This document shows, piece after piece, positions 55,601 through 64,000 of a stretch of DNA of 64,000 bases. The stretch lies in contig CM041531.1 of the NCBI GenBank assembly GCA_023238725.1, forward strand, positions 4,816,153 to 4,880,152, written 5' to 3'. Position numbers and translations under genes: made by a program. Position 1 is the stretch's first letter. Each line of letters starts with the position of its first letter. Under the pieces are notes generated by a model. That model saw only the letters and a program-made list of their open reading frames with translations. It did no database searches and was not told the origin of the DNA. The stretch comes from Scortum barcoo (Eukaryota > Chordata > Actinopteri > Centrarchiformes > Terapontidae).

Positions 55601-57662
55601 AATGAGTTTTTTTTCCACTTTCTGTATTTAACAGTTTTGAAGCTGCATCCTGTTGGGTTCAGGTGTTTGGAGTTTCCATTTTCTAAACCTTCAGCTCTGA
55701 ACAGATTATTAAACACTGAAAGTTATTTCAAACAGGAACATTGTTTTCTAAAGTCACATCATTTATTCTTTATTCAGATTGAGTCTGGCTGCAGTTTGTC
55801 AGAGATCAGCTGTGCTTCTCTGGCCTCAGCTCTGAAGTCCAACCCCTCCCATCTGAGAGAGCTGGAGCTGAGTGAAAACAAGCTGCTGGATTCAGGAGTG
55901 AAGCTGCTGTGTGGTTTTCTGGAGAGTCCACACTGTAGACTGCAGACTCTGAGGTCAAGACACCATTTTTTACTTCTGTGCTGAGATTAATATGTGAAAG
56001 TTGTGGTGACATTAAACTGCTGTTACAATTTCAGGCAGAGATGGAGTGGACCCCAAAACGCAGACACAAGATTGACCAGAAGACAGAAGTAGAATTGAAC
56101 AGTGAAAGTTTAATGGAGGTTTCACTAGAGCAGTTTCTGAAAGCCGACAGTTCAGTAGTCTGAATCCAGAATCCGATGGCCGTTTCTCAGCTAACTGAGC
56201 AGGAGCAGAACAGGTAGAGTGTGGCAAGAAGCTGGCGTGGCATGTGCGAAGCAGAGGGCAGACAAGGCCGGAGTTGATTAACAGGTCTGATGAGGTGGAG
56301 ACAAAGCCAGGAGGTAGACAAGGCAGCCAGGGTCAGCGAGATCAACGTCACCAGGAGTCTAAGCACAAAAACAGAGCTTGTTAGCTACAAACCAATTTTC
56401 AAGAGAGAAGTCTGGCAGAGAATGGTAGAATGATCCAGTGGTTAAATACTGCTGGAAGTGAGGGTGGCTTGATTGCAGGATGAGACTCTGGTGTGGTGAT
56501 CAGCCCAGGTGTAGTGATGGCTGCCCTGAAGTAACCCTGTAGACCTCCTGGCAAGAAACAGGCAAGACACACAAAAATGGATAGAGGGAGACAAACGCAC
56601 ACACTAGGGCAACAGGGAACAAACACACAGGGGAGACAGACAGGGACCCTAACAACTGCAGATATAAGGCTGATATTATACTGGTCCACACTGAGTATCT
56701 TCATGCTAAAGTCCATTTTCTTCTTCAGTGGTTTAGTCCATTGACTGTGGCAGAGCAATGTTGAGCTCCACATTTAAAACCTGAATATAACAAGAAAAAT
56801 CCTCCACTGGATAATTCACTCTGAACCTCTGCAACACCTGATTTTAATGTTACATTCACTGTCTTGTTTCTAGGTTAATTATAATGAAACCTAAATAAAT
56901 AGTGCCAGTAATTTGTATTTCAACTATCAGACAAAAAAAAAAGTTTTCAGTTTTTCCTTTTACCAACATTCTGCCTGCATTTTACCAACATCCTTAAACT
57001 GACTGAATAGCTTAAACTGAAGCTGATTTAAATTTATCACTCCATTCTTCATAAAATAAATATTATAGATGTCTTTTGTTCACATTTCTCCAAAATTCAT
57101 CCTGACATATTTGGTTTCTTTGGAAACTTTGGGATCTTGAGTCCAAACTTCAGTCAATTTCTGTGAGTTTTTCTTTGTGTTTGTCTGCACAACATGAGTT
57201 AGTATAGATGGAGCCACTGGTGGAGCTGGCAGAGTTTAAGAGGTGAAGTCACTTCGTCTTTATTGAAGTAGCAGCACGTTGTCATTAATATTAATGAGAG
57301 CTCTTTTTCACTTTCTGTATTTGACAGTTTTGAAGCTGCATCCTGTTGGGTTCAGGTGTTTGGAGTTTCCATTTTCTAAACTTCTACTTTCTAAACCTTC
57401 TTCAGATCTGTACAGATTATTAAACACTGAATGATTTCAAACAGGAACATTGTTTTCTAAAGTCACATCATTTATTCTTTATTCAGATTGAGTCTCTGCA
57501 GTTTGTCAGAGATCAGCTGTGCTTCTCTGGCCTCAGCTCTGAAGTCCAACCCCTCCCATCTGAGAGAGCTGGAGCTGAGTTTAACAACAAGCTGCAGGAT
57601 TCAGGAGTGAAGCTGCTGTCTGATCTTGTGGAGAGTCCACACTGTAGACTGCAGACTCTGAG
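40622..57662 (+). CDS. RING-NACHT-LRR protein, fish NLRC3/NLRP12-like (NLR-C class), frame-broken
   Basis: Predicted cytosolic innate-immune NLR. Exons: N-terminal 40603-40752 (ATG 40622, MSVCVEEEEDRSESPGSS); RING 41580-41815 (C-x2-C-x11-C-x-H-x2-C-x2-C-x15-C-x2-C, CASCQDVLKD ... CGHWFCRQC ... CPQC); FISNA/NACHT/winged-helix/HD2 42792-44605; LRR exons 46188-46362, 54438-54615, 55778-55953, 57487-57662, plus degenerate ones at 48859 and 49568. Walker A GVAGVGKT at 43087-43110; Walker B FDGLDES at 43312-43332; sensor-like ITSRPAA near 43450. Phases join correctly (2/1, 1/2, 2/1). The NACHT exon has four surplus single bases (42829, 43041/43042, about 44446, 44555); without them its length is 1810 nt and open. 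LRR exon 46188 has one more (46331/46332). LRR consensus: LSEISCASLASALKSNPSHL, then RELELS-NKLQDSGVKLLCG. No B30.2 exon is seen. Probably a real gene with sequence errors, though pseudogenisation is not excluded. Confidence 0.8.
41238..41303 (+). repeat. 66-nt hairpin in intron before RING exon (copy 1)
   Basis: 21-nt arms AAGGTCCACTTACTAAAGATT and AATCATTAGTAAGTGGACCTT pair with one mismatch, and the centre (AGCTTCCAGCTGAAAGCT) is itself almost palindromic. The paralogous copy at 63254-63319 is the same length. Confidence 0.85.
44712..44796. repeat. (TTATA)n minisatellite-like tract
   Basis: About 16 pentamer units in the intron after the NACHT exon. Confidence 0.92.
44797..46187 (+). other. 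Intron between NACHT and first LRR exon
   Basis: No exon recognised on either strand. It ends at the ATGACAG acceptor before the LRR exon at 46188. Confidence 0.5.
47367..48625 (-). mobile_element. 5'-truncated L2-type LINE inside an NLR intron
   Basis: The minus strand encodes reverse-transcriptase motif A (LLFVDFTSAFNTIIP), GSPQGCVLSPLLF, the catalytic KFADDTAVV block and the C-terminal KKTKEMIVDFRRG, YLGVHIS and LYFLRRLRR. A frame break lies near 48290 between SPLLF and FADD. The 3' end on the minus strand is the tail, seen as an ATTCAAGG triplication followed by TTTATTGTCATTCC at 47367-47405. On the 5' side the NLR intron resumes at about 48632 with sequence related to the other LRR introns. 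Confidence 0.82.
48859..49074 (+). pseudogene. Degenerate LRR exon
   Basis: Starts after TTTATTCAG and ends CTCTGAG before GTCAG, like the intact LRR exons. The tail CAGGATTCAGGAGTGAAGCT is conserved, but the middle is scrambled by small insertions. Not translatable as an LRR as it stands. Confidence 0.6.
49568..49752 (+). pseudogene. Degenerate LRR exon
   Basis: Keeps TTGTCAGAGATCAGCTGTGC, CATCTGAGAGAGCTGGAGCT and GTCCACACTGTAGACTGCAG. It has a partial internal duplication around the GATTCAGGAGTGA block (about 49660-49710) that disrupts the repeat. The donor GTCAGAC follows. Confidence 0.6.
49943..53779 (+). mobile_element. Near full-length but decayed non-LTR retrotransposon (CR1/L2/Rex1-like) in an NLR intron
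   Basis: The endonuclease start is seen at about 50425-50490 (VIMGNVNSLLPNKIDELSAL). The reverse transcriptase follows at 51983-52520: LQRIFNLSLQIGRVP, LWKTSRIVPVPKK, RPVALTSHLMKTLERL, then LDFSSVFSAFNTI with a small duplication, and WISDYLTGRPPQYVGL. The C-terminal RMYFLRRLRSFNIC-like block is near 52960. The 3' end has GATCAATAAAGTC and (AAGTCTA)n repeats at about 53740-53779. Many frame breaks. The interrupted NLR intron (...TTAGTCCATTGACTGTGG before, AAAACCTGAATATAACAAG after) is continuous in the paralogous introns at 54770-54810 and 56720-56790, which defines the boundaries. Confidence 0.85.
55236..55520 (+). mobile_element. SINE-like insertion with 5-bp target duplication ATGGA
   Basis: Absent from the paralogous introns at 54154 and 57200, where GTTAGTATAGATGGAGCCAC is uninterrupted. 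Here ATGGA is repeated at 55231-55235 and 55516-55520. The element contains GGTTCGAGGGTCTAAGGACA, GATTGTAAAGCCCTCCGAGG and a TTGAATTTGAAATTTGAA tail after an AATAAATAAA. Confidence 0.85.
56021..56659 (+). mobile_element. Non-autonomous TG...CA element with AACTGC target duplication
   Basis: Compared with the intron copy at about 54680 (AAACTGCAGACATAAGG), this intron has 639 extra bases between two AACTGC copies (56015-56020 and 56654-56659). The insert starts TGTTA and ends TAACA, so it has 5-bp inverted ends. The TG...CA ends and short target duplication suit a solo LTR, although a non-autonomous DNA transposon is also possible. No coding domain was recognised. Confidence 0.7.
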
Positions 57663-58232
57663 GTCAGTAAGGGGTTCCGACTCTGTTTGTGCTTTTTCAG
57701 CAGTATTTAACAAAACACAGGGACTTTAATGTGTTACTCCCATGAGGTTTCCCTCCAGTTTACCTTCCACTGTGTGAGCACCCAAACCAACCAGTAGGAG
57801 TTTCTCAATCAGCAACAAGGATGAGAACCCTCACAGCCAAATGTACAGAGGTTCCTCTGCTGCGAATCAAGGTTCCTTTGTTGGGAGTAATCTAGTCTAT
57901 CACAACACATCAGTGATTTTACCCATTTAGTGCAGTTTCTCCTTTTGATCAGTCTTTTGTTTCTTTTCTTCTCTGCATTCTTTCAATCTTCCACAAACAA
58001 TAAAGTGCAACCTGACAATGAAAATCAACATTTTACAGTCAGTTAAACATTTTTATCAGACATATGTGACTTTACATTCAAGAAAAAAAGTTTGTTTGTC
58101 TCTGCAGTCAGTTGTAGTCTTTGTGGTGAAGATGTGATACGATGCAAAGCATTTGATCATTTGGCTTGTGTTGGGACTCTCAAGCTGGCTAAACTGGATC
58201 CATAGTTATTGGGATTGTCTTCTTCTCTACAG

Positions 58233-58260
58233 CGACTACGGCCCAGAGAGTTTTCGGTGA
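58233..58260 (+). CDS. Candidate short terminal exon of the NLR gene
   Basis: After a good acceptor (TCTTCTTCTCTACAG), the sequence C GAC TAC GGC CCA GAG AGT TTT CGG TGA joins in phase to the preceding LRR exon (which ends in phase 2), giving SDYGPESFR and a stop. This would end the protein without a B30.2 domain. It rests only on splice signal and phase. Confidence 0.3.
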
Positions 58261-58264
58261 ATAG

Positions 58265-60340
58265 GAGTAATGTGAGTATTGAAACTATGTCCTCCTTTTA
58301 TTAAACTATTGTACATTAAAGTTTCATCTTAAAATGAACACATCCTCATTTACAACAAAATATTTTTCAGTTCCTTTTATGTTAGAGCTGTAAATTCAAA
58401 TCAGTTTGAGAAATATTCAATAATTTAGCCTGCTAATTTTTCTATCCCCCTTCAAGTTTTCATTATTGTTCTTTCTCTTTGACTTCTCCTCCATCAGATG
58501 GAGTTGATGTCAAACTGGATATGAAAGAAAACCTGCCTGAAGATGACAAAAAGGTGTGAGAGGAGCAGCTGCACAGTGTGAAGTCCTCCAGTATAAACCA
58601 TGAATGACTTCACTTGGACATTTATTGAGGTTTCAACACTGAAAATGAGATTTATCACAACAGAAATGTTTTAAATTTAAATGGTTCATGTACAGTTTTT
58701 ACTCTTTTGGACAGGAAATAAAAATGTAATTACTCAAATCAGCAAAGTAAGAAAACAGTTGTTGAAGAGAAGAAGTCACAGTGTGCTCTCTACTGTCCCT
58801 CATTACAGCTGAAGAAAAGCAGCAAACATTTTACTTTAACATGACCAAGAGGTGGCGCTGTAGCACACAAATAAATGAACTAAAAATTAACTCAATCACT
58901 ACATTTTTTCTCATTTGTTTCATTGCATCAACATTATCATTAATAATTGATCGTGCCTTTGAAGTGGTTGCTCCAACAACGAGAAACGTCCTTCATATTG
59001 ACAGATGTTCTGCAGTCTCTGCTGACGCCTTTAAAAAGCAGCTGAAGATTAATTTCATGACTTTCTCCAGCTTTGTGCCAGTTTTATTTTTTATTGTATG
59101 CTTTTTTCATTTCTTTGTTTGTTTGTTTGTCTTGATTATTTTTCTGTCCTATTAACTAACTAAAACTAAAGAACTTTGTGACCTTACTCTGTGAAAGGAG
59201 ATAAAGGAGAATCCAATTCATTGTATGTTTGTTAGATTATGTTAGATATGGGCTTACTAGTAAAACAAAATAAACCTCCATCTAAACATAGTGTCATTAA
59301 AATTCATAATAGTGGATAGTTAAACATGTATTTAGTTTATAACCTAATTCACATCATGAATGTAAAATAAATTTGTTTGGATTTGTTTTAATTGTACATA
59401 GAAAGAATAACTATATAATCCACCAAATAAGGTTAAAAAAATAATTATTTTTCAATATTTAGATGTAGATTTATTTCGTGTAAAATCTCTTTCCAACTGA
59501 ACTTGTTTTCACTTGGTGTGCAATTTCTCCGTTTTTCTGTGTATTCAGTCCTACTACACATTAATATGTATTTTACATTTTGCTTTGTTATCTTATTAAC
59601 TTTCATTTCATCATTATATACTTTTACTAAATAAATAAATTAGGATCACCAGTATACTTGTGTGAAAACCAGTAATTTTGTTAATACAGATGAATGTGAC
59701 AGATCTGTCAGATTTCTAAAGTTTATCTCCAACATGCAAAAAAACTTTCGCTATGTCTGTGATTAAAGAGCATGTTCAATAAATGTCAAACAATTAAATG
59801 TGGAAGTACGATTTCTCAAGATGTACCTGAAGGCACCATTAACACACTGACCTAGACCTAGGTTAATGGTCACACACAAACACACACACACACACACACA
59901 AACAACTGATTTCCTGTAAATGGGGAGGGGAAGATCCACCCTAACCAGGTGAAGTAAATTTAATGATCTTAAAATTAGCTTTGAGTTTGATAGCCTTCAT
60001 GGAAGATGGCTGCTCACACCTGTTCATTTTTTGCCCAGTTTGAATTCTTAAATTGAGGAGTGTGTGTTGAGGCTATACCATCCTCTGCCACCAGGGGACC
60101 GTACTCAGTTACTCTTACTAAGCATATGTATATCTGACTGTGCTAACAACTTGTGAACCCCACAACATCATTAAGGTATATATACACATACACACACAGT
60201 CATGTATCCACAACCATAGAGAACATTATGTTGACTTACATTAATTTCCTGGAGCTTTACCCTAACCCTTACATTTACATCACCTTACTTGAATTTAAAA
60301 CCAGGTGTTGAATGGTTTGTGTTCTCGGTACTTGTCCCCA
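58265..60340 (+). repeat. Segmental duplication, unit 2 (second copy)
   Basis: Downstream flank of the NLR gene, paralogous to 33480-35640. Non-coding. Nothing recognisable besides short CA runs. Confidence 0.8.
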
Positions 60341-61674
60341 CACTGAGTATCTTCATGCTAAAGTCCATTTTCTTCTTCAGTGGTTTAGTCCATTGACTGT
60401 GGCAGAGCAATGTTGAGCTCCAGTAAACAGTACTGGATACTTCACTCTGAAACTTGTAAGTGGTGGAGGATGAAAGAATTCACTGTTATTTCTTTCAACA
60501 CTATAATATAGTCCTCACAAAAAAAAAAAAAAACTTGACCGTTACAATTTAAATACAATTTCTGTATTTATTCATAATAAATTGAAAAAAGAAAAATAAA
60601 ACAAAATAAATGAATATACAGCTAAAAAAAGGATATAGGACTTAATAGGGCCAATATTATAATTATCCTGATTTAATTTACTAAGTACCTAAAAAAATAG
60701 ATATGACTGAAAACAATTTGTGTGTACACATCTGAGTTTAAATAATGACACACATACACACTCACACACAGACACACACAAAGTAAGTTTAGAGACCTAC
60801 TTTTATTTTGACAGTCTGTTCTGTTACAAAGATGATCAAACATTATGTTTTTATCAGCTTCACATACTGCTGGCTGACATTTCAAATTATATTCTGGGCT
60901 TGAGTTAGGTTTTGTTAAAGGCATGTTCAGTGACGCCTCTTTTCTCTCACTGTGCTTCTCATATCACTCCTGCTATTTCCCGACCAATGTGGTTGAGTGC
61001 TCAGGTAATACTCCCTCTGGTTATGTATTTGTGCTCATGATATGTGTGTGTGTATGAAGTGGTGTTTGACATTTGTAAATCACAGTAGCACAAAAGCTGT
61101 TGTTTAGAGTCTGTTGGTGAACTCTTGATCACTTCCTGTAGCTCAGCTGTCATCAGTTTGTTAGATACATCTGTACAATCCAGTGCAACACAATACGAGA
61201 GGTCCTTTTTACATTTTAAAAATATCTTTTGGGGCATTTTATGACTTTATTAGATAGTTGATAGTGGAGATTTTGATTCAAGTTAATAGTGGCCTCCTGG
61301 TGACATTATGACGTGTCACAGTAGTAAAAGCACAGGTGTGAATAATAAAATGGATGATGGCTGAATTCATCTTGTCTGCTCCAGGTCCAGGATCCTGGTG
61401 TTGTTCAAACTGTCATGACTTCATGACTTCCATGACTACACCTGTCATGGTGGAAATATCAGGAAGAGGTGGCTGAACTGGTCCAAATGTAGAGAGCAGC
61501 AGTTCAGCAGTACCTATCAAAGTGTTGTTACATAACAAAGATTTCCATAAATTTCCATAAATATATATTTTTCAGATAATGGAGTGCTTATTTCTGTGTA
61601 ATTGTAATATTATATAGTGTCTGGTGTCCAAGCTGCCACATCAGACGGTGTGTGTAATCTGTGTGAGCATTGAC

Positions 61675-61716
<42 letters not shown>

Positions 61717-61740
61717 ACAAACACACACACACACACACAC
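60341..61740 (+). repeat. Intergenic spacer with an LRR-intron piece and duplication unit 1
   Basis: 60345-60420 repeats the LRR-intron block (CTGAGTATCTTCATGCTAAA, TTCAGTGGTTTAGTCCATTG). 60500-61050 is the second copy of unit 1 (see 32880-33430). The remainder has no recognisable gene and ends in CA tracts (61675-61743) like those before the other 5' modules. Confidence 0.65.
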
Positions 61741-61743
61741 ACA
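61675..61743. repeat. (CA)n microsatellite, two tracts
   Basis: Two CA runs separated by GACAACAAA, just upstream of NLR module 3. Confidence 0.92.
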
Positions 61744-61754
61744 GATAAACTCAG

Positions 61755-61910
61755 CTGATTTCCTGTAAATGGAAAGGGGAGGAGCGTCACTGACCATGTG
61801 ATTCAGTTACATGAGAACAGGAAAGGAAGCTGAAAATGAAAGTTTTCAGTCAGTTCAGACTCCATTTTGAGTCGACAGAGCAGAAGGAGAAAACTGAAGA
61901 TCGAAGCAGG
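61755..61910 (+). promoter_or_regulatory. NLR promoter (module 3) with ISRE-like element and first exon
   Basis: TTTCCTGTAAATGGAAAGGG and the ISRE-like GAAAATGAAA (61832-61841) precede the first untranslated exon ending GATCGAAGCAGG at 61910, followed by GTGAGTATTA. The layout is the same as at 40080-40215. Confidence 0.5.
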
Positions 61911-61979
61911 GTGAGTATTAATCCAACATGTTTATTATTTCACTGTCAGAGACAAGCTGAGCAGGTGGAGAGCTGTTTG

Positions 61980-62117
<138 letters not shown>

Positions 62118-62248
62118 AAAGATTGTGTGTTACTTCCTGTTTCTCTCTGTCTCATCTCTGACTCTTAATCAAACTTGTTTTTCTTGAATGTTCTGAGCTC
62201 ACAGTCAGTGTCTCTGTTTTACCTCTCAGACTGACCTCAGATCAGAAG

Positions 62249-64000
62249 ATGAGTGTTTGTGTGGAGGAAGAGGAGGACAGATCAGAGTCTGCAGGATCCA
62301 GCTGTCTGTCTATGAAGAGTGATCGGTCCAAAGATCCTCCTCCAGTCTTCAGTAATGAACCTGGACCTATCAGACACAAAGTAAGAAAACTGCTTCTAAC
62401 TCATTCAGTGTTTCATCAATACAAACGTGTTTTATTATAAAACCTGGTTTCTTTCCATCTCATGCTATGTGCAAAATGAAAATTACTTTTTTTTATTGTT
62501 TCTGGGTTTTTTTATCATTATTGTCATCTTCCTCTGAGTTTCTGTAACAGCTAGAACGGCTGTAATCTAAGAGGACCAATACAAACTTCAAACCTCCTAA
62601 TTATCAACAGCAGCAGTAGTTTGTGTATTTAGAGTTTCCTGAATTATTTTGTCATCAGAGAATTTATTGATGATTGATGTGATATGAATAAACACAACTT
62701 GGAGTGACTCGTCCAAAGAGTTTCATCCTCCAGACTTCAGTAATGAACCTGGACCATCAGACACAAAGTAAGAGACTGTTTTTACTGTAAACTGACCTGA
62801 TGGAGATAAAATGTTCTTCTAAAAGATTTATATTCATGATGCAGAACTATTAGTTCAGATACTGTTTCAAACTAAAATGGATCTTATTTTATTTCTGTGG
62901 AAAAACACCAGAGAACCTCCATTTCAGAATTTAAACTTCAAGAAAAGCTTCATATATTTTTGTCCTCATGTAGAAGTCCTTGTAATTCTTTGAAATTATT
63001 CAGAATCTGAAAGAAAGTTCTTCAAATGTGAAGTTCATTTTCTCATATTTGTCCTCAGAACATGTTGTTGTTTGGACTCTTCTCAGATCAGCTGTTCTGA
63101 TCTAACAGATGCATCTTTGAATCAGTTCATATCATAATTCTGCAACATGAGGTGAAAAAGCATTTGTAGAAAAGCTTTGCTCATCTTGATTCTGTGTGTT
63201 GAAGCTTTGAGTTTGTTGTTTTCACTACTTTTGTCAAATATTGTGAAAATTCAAAGGTCCACTTACTAATGATTGAGAGCTTCCAGCTGAAAGCTTTGAA
63301 TCATTAGTAAGTGGACCTTAAAACAGTAAAGGACTTAATCAGCTCTCTTTAATGGAGACTTTTACTGTGAGTTTGTCTTAATAACAAACTACAAACAGAT
63401 CACTAAATGTTTAATGAGACTGACAGACAGGAAAAACAGTAAATTAGTGTTAATGAAAGCAGAAGAAGTTGAAATAAAAGAAACAATCATTTTTATTACA
63501 GACTGAATCCTGAATTCAGACAGAAAAGTAAAAACACTTTGACTTTTCTCTGTGACCATCTGAGCTTCCAGACAGTGTCGGAACAAATCTGATATTTTCA
63601 ACAACAACCAACAAATCGTTTTAGTGATAAAGAAATGTCTTCACAGAGAGAGGAAGAGGAGTCATGTTTCTGTGGAGGAGCAGCCGTCCTGCTGTGCTTC
63701 GTGTCAGGACGTCCTGAAGGATCCCAGTCTCTACCAGCTGTGGACACTGGTTCTGCAGACAGTGCATCACCTCATACTGGGACCAGTCTGCTTCATCAGG
63801 AGACTCCTGTCCTGTCCCCAGTGTGGAAAAAGATCCAGAACAAGACGCTGGACTGCAGACAGCCAGTCAGACCAGCAGTGTACAAAGTAAGACTGAACAT
63901 CTGTCTGCTGCTGTCATCATGTCTGAAAACACGACCTGTTGTTTGAACATATTTGTTGTTTCATAGCATGAACATTTAAGATCATTATAAATATCTTTAC
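62249..64000 (+). CDS. Second RING-NLR gene, 5' part (runs off the window end)
   Basis: Exon 62230-62380 starts at ATG 62249, with SCLSMKSDRSKDPPPVFSNE. One surplus T near 62368 shifts the expected PGPSDTK. A second, partial N-terminal exon copy lies at about 62704-62768. The RING exon is 63647-63886 (RKRSHVSVEEQPSCCASC ...). It is 4 nt longer than the 41580 copy: one extra C at 63723-63725, an extra TG near 63808 and an extra C at 63846. This disrupts the CGHWFC segment, which survives only in another frame. The NACHT and LRR exons would lie past 64000. It is paralogous to 40622-41940 throughout, introns included. Confidence 0.75.
63254..63319 (+). repeat. 66-nt hairpin in intron before RING exon (copy 2)
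   Basis: The 21-bp arms are perfectly complementary (AAGGTCCACTTACTAATGATT and its reverse complement). The same position relative to the RING exon as the 41238 copy. Confidence 0.88.

Larger units (their letters stand above)
53780..57720 (+). repeat. Three tandem LRR-exon/intron units of the NLR gene
   Basis: The exons at 54438, 55778 and 57487 each sit in nearly identical flanks: AAAATCCTCCACTGGATAAT, TTGGGATCTTGAGTCCAAAC, GTAGCAGCACGTTGTCATTA and ATTTATTCTTTATTCAG before the exon, and GTCAG after. The units differ by the transposon insertions listed separately. Such LRR-exon amplification by unequal crossing over is usual for fish NLRs. Confidence 0.85.

Noticed and set aside
58781..59155. 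124-codon plus-strand frame after the NLR gene
   Set aside because: Its start matches the duplicated non-coding flank at 33998 where the frame is different; no domain or splice support. The hydrophobic run comes from T-rich sequence.

Overview
The window is nuclear DNA of a teleost fish, probably a percomorph. The signs are spliced vertebrate genes, very long CA/GT microsatellites, several non-LTR retrotransposons and a fish-expanded NLR (NOD-like receptor) gene family. There are no bacterial-type operons, CRISPR arrays or recognisable RNA genes.

Layout. 1-4019: non-coding sequence upstream of, or in the 5' intron of, pacsin3. 4067-19616 (+): pacsin3 in nine coding exons (F-BAR plus C-terminal SH3), then a 3'UTR of about 1.9 kb with AATAAA at 21545. 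21.6-30.2 kb: mostly repeats (a LINE piece at 21.9 kb and a larger minus-strand LINE at 27.4-29.2 kb), with a CpG-rich patch and a weak two-exon hypothetical gene at 22.8-24.8 kb. 30257-31587 (+): an intronless cell-surface immunoglobulin-superfamily protein with signal peptide, Ig-like domains and a transmembrane segment, broken by two +1 shifts. 36.2-37.2 kb (-): an orphan block of internal ERO1 (endoplasmic oxidoreductin) exons. From about 32.9 kb to the end: a tandemly duplicated NLR cluster.

The NLR cluster holds four copies of a 5' module. One at 35.7 kb is a relic, and the others are at 37.8, 40.1 and 61.8 kb. The 40.1 kb copy leads into a nearly complete gene: N-terminal exon, RING exon, FISNA/NACHT/helical exon of 1.8 kb, then several 174-nt-type LRR exons. 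Its introns are filled with two LINEs, a SINE-like insertion and a TG...CA element. The 61.8 kb copy starts a second RING-NLR that runs off the window.

The most consequential observation concerns sequence quality. Nearly every conserved exon carries single-base insertions that break an otherwise clear frame, including exons of the conserved gene pacsin3. Removing one base at each place restores family-typical exon lengths and phases. This looks more like insertion-biased sequencing error than biology, so 'broken' genes here should not be called pseudogenes without reads.

Biological points worth following up are the RING-NACHT-LRR architecture, ISRE-like GAAANNGAAA elements in the shared NLR promoter, a 66-nt near-perfect hairpin kept in the intron before both RING exons, the intronless Ig gene, and the ERO1 exon block inside the immune cluster. 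Nothing seen demonstrates a wholly new system.
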